From assembly GCA_035458585.1 (NCBI GenBank), contig DATHZN010000110.1, positions 1 to 8,070 of the forward strand: a stretch of DNA of 8,070 bases, given 5' to 3'. Below the pieces are notes generated by a model that did not search any database, had not been told where the DNA came from, and saw only the letters and a program-made list of their open reading frames with translations. Source of the DNA: Marinobacterium_E sp035458585. Lineage in GTDB: Bacteria > Pseudomonadota > Gammaproteobacteria > Pseudomonadales > Balneatricaceae. Both the position numbers and the translations under genes were made by a program. This document shows, piece after piece, positions 1 through 5,148 of the stretch (positions are counted from its first letter, which is position 1; each line of letters starts with the position of its first letter).

Positions 1-21
1 GTGGCTAACCTTGATGTTTAG
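1..21 (+). CDS. gyrB: DNA gyrase subunit B, C-terminal end (partial)
   Basis: The first 21 bases read in frame as V-A-N-L-D-V followed by TAG. GyrB proteins of gammaproteobacteria typically finish with a segment of the form E-N-A-L-x-x-A/G-N-I/L-D-I/V, so this fits as the last six residues. An intrinsic terminator starts 25 bases after the stop, as expected at the end of a transcription unit. Context supports the call: in Pseudomonas-type genomes the dnaA-dnaN-recF-gyrB cluster is followed within a few genes by the convergent glyS-glyQ pair. GyrB is the ATPase subunit of the enzyme that introduces negative supercoils. Only six residues are visible, so the identity rests on the short tail plus gene order. 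Confidence 0.7.
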   Translation: MANLDV

Positions 22-46
22 ATTCTTTTGTATGTTGTGATTTAAG

Positions 47-69
47 AAACGGCCTCCGGGCCGTTTTTT
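47..69 (+). terminator. Rho-independent terminator after gyrB
   Basis: A 6-bp GC-rich stem ACGGCC / GGCCGT (49-54 with 59-64) closes a TCCG tetraloop. It is extended by A-T pairs and followed by a run of six T (64-69). It lies 25 bases past the gyrB-like stop codon and points the right way to end that transcript. The last T of the run is also the first base of the adjacent parS-like site. Confidence 0.88.
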
Positions 70-84
70 GTTTCACGTGAAACT
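69..84. promoter_or_regulatory. parS: parS-like ParB-binding site 1
   Basis: The 16-mer TGTTTCACGTGAAACT contains a perfect 14-bp palindrome (70-83) centred on CACGTG. It differs from the widely conserved chromosomal parS sequence TGTTTCACGTGAAACA only at the last base. ParB (Spo0J) dimers load here, spread along the DNA in a CTP-dependent manner, and with ParA and condensin segregate the origin region. Chromosomal parS sites cluster near oriC, and a position directly behind gyrB fits. It abuts the T-run of the gyrB terminator. The match is by eye; parA and parB are not in this window. Confidence 0.85.
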
Positions 85-184
85 TGATCTGTTTATCCAG
101 TTACGATTTTCTGTCAGTTTTAAATATGAGGGGGGGTATTAAGAGGATAAATCGAACCGATTTTGTACCGTTGTCATATCGAAG

Positions 185-553
185 TCATTGATCAGGTCTG
201 AATCTTCGGTTAGTCGTCAGTGCAAACAAATGTCTTTGCAGTTTTTGGGCTGACAACCAACATGAAGATGATTTCAACGGAATACAACCGTCATCATAAA
301 GCATCATATGTTGTCGTAATAATTTATCTTCACCACTGACTCGTAAGGTAAAGCTATAACGACCGACCTGGGGACAACCTTGCATATTGACCACAGGGCT
401 TTTGATGTTATTTCTGTGTCGAATAAAACGATACTTAAAATTCAGTTCCAACCCTAATATTGCTTCGTAGAACATTTGTAGAGTGTTAGTGATGGCAATT
501 AAAAGCGGTTCTGAATTTTGATGGTTTTGGTGTGAAAGGACGATATTAATCAT
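185..553 (-). CDS. Orphan hypothetical protein, 122 codons
   Basis: An uninterrupted frame runs from ATG at 553 to TGA at 185 and gives a mixed, protein-like sequence without low-complexity stretches, membrane segments or a signal peptide. The central part (about residues 60-90) reads as two possible beta strands, G-R-Y-S-F-T-L-R-V-S and H-M-M-L-Y-D-D-G. The R-Y-S/T then L-Y-x-D spacing faintly recalls the DUF1249/YqiB family, but the N-terminus does not fit, so no family is assigned. No convincing Shine-Dalgarno sequence precedes the ATG, and no promoter or T-rich terminator was found. The stretch is visibly richer in A+T than the genes to its right. It lies alone between two parS-like sites, on the strand opposite gyrB and the DUF3095 gene. 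It could be a lineage-specific gene, a decaying one, or chance. Confidence 0.4.
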   Translation of the reverse strand: MINIVLSHQNHQNSEPLLIAITNTLQMFYEAILGLELNFKYRFIRHRNNIKSPVVNMQGCPQVGRYSFTLRVSGEDKLLRQHMMLYDDGCIPLKSSSCWLSAQKLQRHLFALTTNRRFRPDQ

Positions 554-703
554 AACAAATATTAATGTGACATCGTGTTAGTAATCACTATCTCTGGAAA
601 ATCCACAGAATGCCTTTGGTGAAAGGGACGGGTATAAGTTTCATTTTTCTACGCCATAAGTTTGCCCTCTCGCATGAACATAAATTAAACAATGAGTCTA
701 GCA

Positions 704-719
704 AGTTTCACGTGGAACA
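704..719. promoter_or_regulatory. parS: parS-like ParB-binding site 2 (hybrid form)
   Basis: The 16-mer AGTTTCACGTGGAACA keeps the CACGTG core. Its left arm follows the TGTTTCAC form and its right arm the GTGGAACA form used in Pseudomonas parS (TGTTCCACGTGGAACA). Against a merged consensus TGTTYCACGTGRAACA only the first base differs. Its centre lies about 635 bp from the centre of site 1. It sits about 80 bp upstream of the DUF3095 start codon, so ParB bound there could also affect that promoter; this last point is inference. Confidence 0.75.
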
Positions 720-789
720 TAACTTCTACAAAACGCAGCCAATAAAGAATTACGACCAATACGCACGACGCCACAGATTAATAGTCATC

Positions 790-793
790 GGAG
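790..793 (+). promoter_or_regulatory. Ribosome binding site of the DUF3095 gene
   Basis: GGAG lies six bases before the ATG at 800, a good Shine-Dalgarno position. The next in-frame ATG (836) has no such sequence ahead of it, so this site decides the start. Confidence 0.75.
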
Positions 794-799
794 TGAATA

Positions 800-1942
800 A
801 TGCTCGAGAAACCGTTCTACGACAAAGCGATACCGATGGAAAACCTAGCTGAATTCAGTAATCCGGGACGTTTTGTAAAAGTACCAGATGACTGGTGGGC
901 AATCTCGACTGACGTTGTTGGATCGACAAATGCGATCACTGAGGGTCGTTATAAGGATGTGAATTTGGTGGGGGCAGCCGTTATACCAGTGATCATCCAA
1001 GGGTTGGACTTAGACTGTCCTTATATCTTTAATGGCGATGGCGCGCTGATGTTAATTCCAGGTGCACAAAGAAAAAAAGCCGAAACAATTCTGAAAGGAC
1101 TGGTACATCTTGCAAACGCGAACTTTAGACTTGAACTCAGAGCAGCGCTGTTTAGCGTAGGTGAGCTCCGCGTTGAAGGTCTAGAACTAGAGATGGGGCG
1201 ACTTCGTCTTGTAGGTGACCAGACACTAGCACAATTTAGAGGATCAATGGTGGCCGCGTTTGACGAAAGACTGAGAGTCAAGGGTCAGGCACTAGTCACC
1301 GGAGATGCCAAGATAGCAAACATTATCGACTTGAATAGCCTGTCATGCCGCTGGCAAGCGCAACCTGCACGCAATGGTGAAATACTCTCGATACTACTAT
1401 TGGCAAAGGGTGCTTCATCTGACCCAATTGAAGGATTTCTTTCGCTGCTGAGTTCGATGACCGGAGGTGAGCTATCTAAGTTGAATCCAGTATCAATATC
1501 ATTACGAAGCTATCAAACGGTACTTGAGGCAATCAGAACCGAGGCGAGGTTCCACGCAAAGCTATTGAGCATGACATTTGCGAGGCGTCTGCTCTCTATC
1601 TGTATTTCGGTTCCGTTATTCAGATGGGGGTTAGCTCGACGTTATGACTGGGCAGAACTCTATTTAAAAAACCTGCACATGCATTCTGATTTTCATAAAT
1701 TGGATGAGGCATTGCGTTTAGTGATCGACTGCACGCCAGAGCAGTCCAAGAGAGTAATTGAGTATCTGCAGTCGGGCTATGATGCTGGAAAGCTCTATTA
1801 CGGAGTACATAAGAGTACAGCTTCACAGATGACCTGCTACGTCGAATCACTAAACGACGCAGCACACGTACATTTTATCGATGGTTGTGATGGCGGTTAT
1901 GTGGCTGCGGCCAGCGCTCTCAAACGCCAACTGGCACAGTGA
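800..1942 (+). CDS. DUF3095 family protein, class III nucleotide cyclase-like
   Basis: This 380-residue protein carries the hallmarks I recall for DUF3095: T-D-V-V-G-S-T (37-43), G-R-Y-K-D-V-N (49-55), N-G-D-G-A (78-82), L-S-C-R-W (181-185), G-E-I-L-S (193-197), M-T-C (344-346) and H-F-I-D-G-C-D-G-G-Y (358-367). It appears full length. The first part resembles the catalytic core of class III adenylyl/guanylyl cyclases. D38 in T-D-V-V-G-S-T and D80 in N-G-D-G sit at the spacing of the two metal-binding aspartates, and L-R-A-A-L-F-S-V-G-E (113-122) recalls the following strand. The Asn/Arg pair that stabilises the transition state in cyclases was not identified, so activity is uncertain. A short hydrophobic patch lies near residues 260-272; there is no signal peptide. 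The gene stands alone, with a parS-like site about 80 bp upstream and a shared terminator downstream. The family is confident; the biochemical role is inference. Confidence 0.88.
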   Translation: MLEKPFYDKAIPMENLAEFSNPGRFVKVPDDWWAISTDVVGSTNAITEGRYKDVNLVGAAVIPVIIQGLDLDCPYIFNGDGALMLIPGAQRKKAETILKGLVHLANANFRLELRAALFSVGELRVEGLELEMGRLRLVGDQTLAQFRGSMVAAFDERLRVKGQALVTGDAKIANIIDLNSLSCRWQAQPARNGEILSILLLAKGASSDPIEGFLSLLSSMTGGELSKLNPVSISLRSYQTVLEAIRTEARFHAKLLSMTFARRLLSICISVPLFRWGLARRYDWAELYLKNLHMHSDFHKLDEALRLVIDCTPEQSKRVIEYLQSGYDAGKLYYGVHKSTASQMTCYVESLNDAAHVHFIDGCDGGYVAAASALKRQLAQ

Positions 1943-1971
1943 AGACAAGTCCGTAAACATTCACCGTGCAT

Positions 1972-2009
1972 AAAAAAACCCCGCGCGAATCAACATCGGC
2001 GGGGTTTTT
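1972..2009. terminator. Bidirectional terminator between the DUF3095 gene and glyS
   Basis: The stem CCCCGC / GCGGGG (1979-1984 with 1999-2004) closes a 14-base loop. It is flanked by seven A on the left (1972-1978) and five T on the right (2005-2009). Read rightward it ends the DUF3095 transcript about 30 bases after its stop. Read leftward it ends the glyQ-glyS transcript about 20 bases after the glyS stop. This shared arrangement is usual between convergent genes. Confidence 0.92.
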
Positions 2010-2026
2010 CGATACGAGTTGAAAAG

Positions 2027-4075
2027 CTAGGCCAGATGTGAAATATCGGCTATACCAATGAACTGCTGACGAAGATTAGCTAAAATCGCCAGGCGGTTCG
2101 CCTTGACGGCTGGATCATCCGCCATAACACGGACCTCTTCAAAGAATCTATCGATCGGGTCACGCAATCCCGATAGAGCGCCCAACGCGCCTTTGTAATC
2201 CGCGTTTGCAATTCTATCGGCAACATCGTTGCTTAGGCTGGTTAGAGCGGTATAGAGCGCCTTCTCGGCCGCTTCCTGAAGCAGTGCCACATCTACTCGA
2301 GTATCAACGGGTTCATCCAGCTTGCTGAGAATATTGCTGACACGCTTGTTACCAGCTATTAGCGCAGAAGATGCCTCATGCTCAGCAAAACTAGCGACAG
2401 CACGTGCTCTACGAACGAAGTCGAGCGGCACGCGTGGCCTCAGTGCATGAACAGAGAGATACACCTCAGCGCTAATCGACTCCTCTTCAAACCAGAAGCG
2501 GAAGCGCTCTAGCATAAAGTCGAATACCTCGTCAGCAGCCGATTCCAGTGCGGGAAGATCCGAGTAGTTACTTGCTGCGATCCTAAGCAGGTCCGCCAGA
2601 TCCAGAGGCAGTTCATGCTCTACCAGTATTCGCAGAACACCCAAGGCGGCGCGGCGCAGCGCAAAGGGGTCCTTAGAACCTGTGGGTGGTTGTTTTATCG
2701 CGAACAATCCCACCAGCGTATCGAGGCGGTCAGCCAGTGCTAGGGCGATGCCTGATTTAGTCTGAGGAAGTGCGTCGCCGGCAAACTTAGGTAGATACTG
2801 CTCTTGAATGGCGGTAGCAACCTCGTCAGTTTCACCATCATGAAGAGCCAGATGGTACCCAATCAGACCTTGGAGTTCGGTAAACTCGTATACCGTATCC
2901 GATAACAGATCACATTTAGCTAGCTGCGCAGCCCGGGCAGCATAATCGACATTGCCACCAATCAGGCTAGCGATTGCTGTGGCTGTGGATTCGATGCGTG
3001 CTGCTTTGTCATATACGGTGCCGAGTTGGTTCTGAAATACAACACTCTTGAGTCTCTCAAGGCGAGCAATCAGTGGTTTCTTCTTATCCGTCTCAAAGAA
3101 GAAAGCAGCATCAGCGAGTCTGGGACGAATGACCTTCTCATTACCCGCAATGACTTGTTGGGGATCTTTGGATTCAATGTTAGCAATCGTTATAAAGAAG
3201 GGCATAAGCGCGCCCTTGTCATCGACGAGATGGAAATACTTCTGGTTCTCTTTCATCGACAGAATCAGGGCCTGTTCAGGCACTTCAAGGAAGCGCTCTT
3301 CAAAGCGTCCTGTCAGAGCGACAGGCCATTCATTCAAAGCACAAACTTCGTCTAGCAGGTCTTCGTCAAACTCTACATTACCGCCGACTTTAGTGGCTTG
3401 CTCCAATACTTGTGTACGTATCATCTCACGACGTTCAGCAAAATCCGTTACCACATAACCTGTATTACGCAGTGCCGGGGCATACTCAGCCGCATTGATA
3501 ATCTCGATTTCATGATCGTAGTGGAAGCGATGACCACGAGTTTTTCGACCCGCTTTGATTCCCATCAGCGTACAGTCGACTATCTCATCACCAAAGAGAG
3601 AAAGAACCCACTTAACCGGACGCACGAACTCTGTACGGCTGGCTGCCCAGCGCATACGTTTAGGAATTGGAAGCTGCTGTATTGCCTGCTCTAGCATATG
3701 CGGCAACAGCTCCACCGCTGGACGTCCTTTCTCCGTACCTCGGTAAACGTAGTAATCACCCTTTTCTGTGCTCTCAATACTGAGTTCAGCCAGAGAGACG
3801 CCGCAGCTGCCGGCAAAGCCCATAGCGGCTTTCTCGGGCGCTTTAGCTGACGGACCTGTGCGTTCAATCGAACGGTCGGGTTGCTGCCCGCTTAGACTCT
3901 TTACCAGAAATCCAAGGCGTCGTGGTGCTGCGTAGAGTTCGATGGCTTCATAGCTTAACTGGGCTGCTTTAAGTTGTGACTCAATGGAATCACCCAGTGC
4001 GATTGAGAGTGTTTTGAGCGCCGTCGGTGGCAGCTCCTCAGTACCCAGCTCAAATAGAAAATCACCTGTGCTCAT
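2027..4075 (-). CDS. glyS: Glycine--tRNA ligase beta subunit
   Basis: The beta subunit of the alpha2beta2 bacterial glycyl-tRNA synthetase binds and positions tRNA-Gly, while GlyQ carries the aminoacylation active site in the cytoplasm. The 682-residue product has the usual family length. Recognisable conserved stretches are the N-terminal F-L-F-E-L-G-T-E-E-L-P-P (6-17), K-R-M-R-W (139-143) followed by F-V-R-P-V-K-W (150-156), R-P-R-L-A-D-A-A-F-F (317-326), and D-P-F-A-L-R-R-A-A-L-G-V-L-R-I (469-483). The C-terminal DALR-type anticodon-binding region (about 575-675) contains N-K-R-V-S-N-I-L (576-583). An in-frame GTG three bases upstream (4078) is also possible, but the ATG at 4075 lies seven bases from AAGGAG against four for the GTG, and its product begins M-S like homologues. 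The ATG overlaps the glyQ stop as TGATG, so translation is probably coupled. No truncation or frameshift is seen. Confidence 0.97.
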   Translation of the reverse strand: MSTGDFLFELGTEELPPTALKTLSIALGDSIESQLKAAQLSYEAIELYAAPRRLGFLVKSLSGQQPDRSIERTGPSAKAPEKAAMGFAGSCGVSLAELSIESTEKGDYYVYRGTEKGRPAVELLPHMLEQAIQQLPIPKRMRWAASRTEFVRPVKWVLSLFGDEIVDCTLMGIKAGRKTRGHRFHYDHEIEIINAAEYAPALRNTGYVVTDFAERREMIRTQVLEQATKVGGNVEFDEDLLDEVCALNEWPVALTGRFEERFLEVPEQALILSMKENQKYFHLVDDKGALMPFFITIANIESKDPQQVIAGNEKVIRPRLADAAFFFETDKKKPLIARLERLKSVVFQNQLGTVYDKAARIESTATAIASLIGGNVDYAARAAQLAKCDLLSDTVYEFTELQGLIGYHLALHDGETDEVATAIQEQYLPKFAGDALPQTKSGIALALADRLDTLVGLFAIKQPPTGSKDPFALRRAALGVLRILVEHELPLDLADLLRIAASNYSDLPALESAADEVFDFMLERFRFWFEEESISAEVYLSVHALRPRVPLDFVRRARAVASFAEHEASSALIAGNKRVSNILSKLDEPVDTRVDVALLQEAAEKALYTALTSLSNDVADRIANADYKGALGALSGLRDPIDRFFEEVRVMADDPAVKANRLAILANLRQQFIGIADISHLA

Positions 4076-5028
4076 CACTCAGCTCCTTCCAGCGATGCCA
4101 TTACTTCTTGGCGGATGCCTGCCTCAGCGAGCGGAAAACCAGCAGCCCGGCGCGAATCAAAGTAACCCTGAGCAACGCCTCGAGCAAGAGTGCGGACTCT
4201 TAGAATGTAACGCTGACGTTCAGTCGCGGAGATCGCATGTCGTGCATCAAGAAGGTTAAACGTATGAGACGCTTGCAGTACCATTTCATAAGCAGGAAGC
4301 GGCAATTTCGCGGCCAGTAGCTTTTCGCACTCGCGTTCGTAATGCTCGAAATCTTCAAACAATTTCGGTACATCAGCCTGCTCGAAATTGTAGGTCGACA
4401 TCTCAACTTCGTTTTGGTGGAAGACATCTCCGTAGGTCACAACACTGCCGTCCGGACTTTTGCTCCAGATCAGGTCATAGACACTATCAACTTCCTGGAT
4501 GTACATCGCCAACCGCTCTAGGCCGTAGGTAATCTCCCCCGTTACGGGGTAACACTCAAGACCACCGGCCTGCTGGAAGTAAGTGAATTGAGTCACTTCC
4601 ATGCCGTTTAGCCAGATCTCCCAACCCAGGCCCCAAGCGCCTAGAGTGGGTGATTCCCAGTTGTCCTCTACAAACCTCACGTCATGGGTAAGCAGGTCAA
4701 AGCCCAGGTGTTCAAGAGATCCGAGGTAGAGCTCCTGGAAGTTGTCGGGATGAGGTTTCATCACTACCTGAAACTGATAGTAGTGCTGCAGACGGTTTGG
4801 ATTCTCACCGTAGCGGCCATCTGTCGGACGGCGACTGGGCTGCACATAAGCGGAGTTCCAGTTCTCTGGGCCTATCGCACGCAGGAAGGTGGCAGGATGA
4901 AAGGTACCTGCGCCGACGTTCATGTCCAGTGGTTGAACGATGACACAACCCTTGTCTGCCCAGTACTGCTGCAGAGCAAGAATCAGTCCCTGAAAGGTTT
5001 TTACATCCGGTTTAGTGATGTCATTCAC
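4075..5028 (-). CDS. glyQ: Glycine--tRNA ligase alpha subunit
   Basis: The catalytic alpha subunit of the heterotetrameric class II glycyl-tRNA synthetase activates glycine with ATP and transfers it to tRNA-Gly; it works only with GlyS. The 317-residue product is close to the family norm. The opening F-Q-G-L-I-L-A-L-Q-Q-Y-W (12-23) is typical. The motif 2 region spans about 61-92 (Y-V-Q-P-S-R-R-P-T-D-G-R-Y-G-E-N-P-N-R-L onward), followed by the conserved E-D-N-W-E-S-P-T-L-G-A-W-G-L-G-W-E (121-137). Motif 3, with its ATP-contacting arginine, is G-E-I-T-Y-G-L-E-R-L-A (164-174). The ATG at 5028 is preceded at normal distance by GAGGGA. It is first in the glyQ-glyS operon, 109 bp downstream of trkH, with a -10 box in the gap. 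No tag gene lies between it and trkH, unlike in some Pseudomonas genomes. Confidence 0.98.
   Translation of the reverse strand: MNDITKPDVKTFQGLILALQQYWADKGCVIVQPLDMNVGAGTFHPATFLRAIGPENWNSAYVQPSRRPTDGRYGENPNRLQHYYQFQVVMKPHPDNFQELYLGSLEHLGFDLLTHDVRFVEDNWESPTLGAWGLGWEIWLNGMEVTQFTYFQQAGGLECYPVTGEITYGLERLAMYIQEVDSVYDLIWSKSPDGSVVTYGDVFHQNEVEMSTYNFEQADVPKLFEDFEHYERECEKLLAAKLPLPAYEMVLQASHTFNLLDARHAISATERQRYILRVRTLARGVAQGYFDSRRAAGFPLAEAGIRQEVMASLEGAE
4083..4088 (-). promoter_or_regulatory. Ribosome binding site of glyS, inside glyQ
   Basis: AAGGAG on the minus strand, within the last glyQ codons, lies seven bases before the ATG at 4075 and four before the alternative GTG at 4078. This spacing favours the ATG and gives glyS its own strong initiation signal besides the stop-start overlap. 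Confidence 0.75.
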
Positions 5029-5086
5029 GAGAGTATCCCTCGGAGGTCAGTATCTATGCAAAAATTGCTCAAAAAATTAGCGACGC

Positions 5087-5092
5087 ATTATA
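5087..5092 (-). promoter_or_regulatory. Likely -10 box of the glyQ-glyS promoter
   Basis: A perfect TATAAT on the minus strand lies 58 bases before the glyQ start codon, in the 109-bp gap after trkH. No good -35 hexamer sits 16-18 bases upstream; the nearest resemblance, TCGACC, would leave a 23-base spacer. The promoter is therefore likely but not fully supported. No leader-peptide or riboswitch structure was recognised. Confidence 0.5.
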
Positions 5093-5132
5093 CATCAAAA
5101 TTCCGGAGCAGGTGCGGTCGATCTCTGTGCAC

Positions 5133-5148
5133 GGCGCCTATCGGCGCC
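5133..5148 (-). other. GC-rich inverted repeat over the trkH stop codon
   Basis: Two GGCGCC arms separated by four bases form a strong 6-bp hairpin that covers the end of trkH. Each arm is itself a palindrome. No T-run follows on the minus strand, so this is not a standard intrinsic terminator. It could slow 3' degradation of the rsmB-trkA-trkH transcript or contribute to weak termination before the glyQ promoter. Confidence 0.4.

Larger units (their letters stand above)
554..799. other. A+T-rich intergenic stretch with parS site 2
   Basis: This interval separates the orphan minus-strand frame from the DUF3095 gene. Besides the parS-like site at 704-719 and the ribosome binding site at its right end, nothing firm is visible. 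A forward frame of 80 codons crosses it (610-852), but it lacks a ribosome binding site, runs through the parS palindrome and overlaps the DUF3095 gene, so it is not called. No -35/-10 pair with good spacing was found for the DUF3095 gene. TATAAG (633-638) and TAAATT (681-686) are possible -10 boxes without partners. Confidence 0.5.

Noticed and set aside
91..101. Possible DnaA box (TTATCCAGT) and similar TCCACA/ACCACA matches near 389 and 601
   Set aside because: Each has two mismatches to TTATCCACA, they do not form a cluster, and no AT-rich unwinding element is evident. This is not oriC.
149..163. AAATCG / CGATTT hairpin as a terminator for the orphan minus-strand frame
   Set aside because: The stem is short and A+T-rich with a three-base loop, and no T-run follows on the minus strand.
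610..852. Forward frame of 80 codons before the DUF3095 gene
   Set aside because: It has no ribosome binding site, crosses the parS palindrome, has an unfamiliar composition and overlaps the well-supported start of the DUF3095 gene.
2399..2416. CACGTG core inside glyS as a third parS
   Set aside because: The flanks do not match the parS arms. The CACGTG at 7154-7159 and 7778-7783 in trkA fail for the same reason.
3026..3458. Overlapping forward frames opposite glyS
   Set aside because: They are antisense shadows of a strongly conserved gene, with no ribosome binding sites and no recognisable domains.
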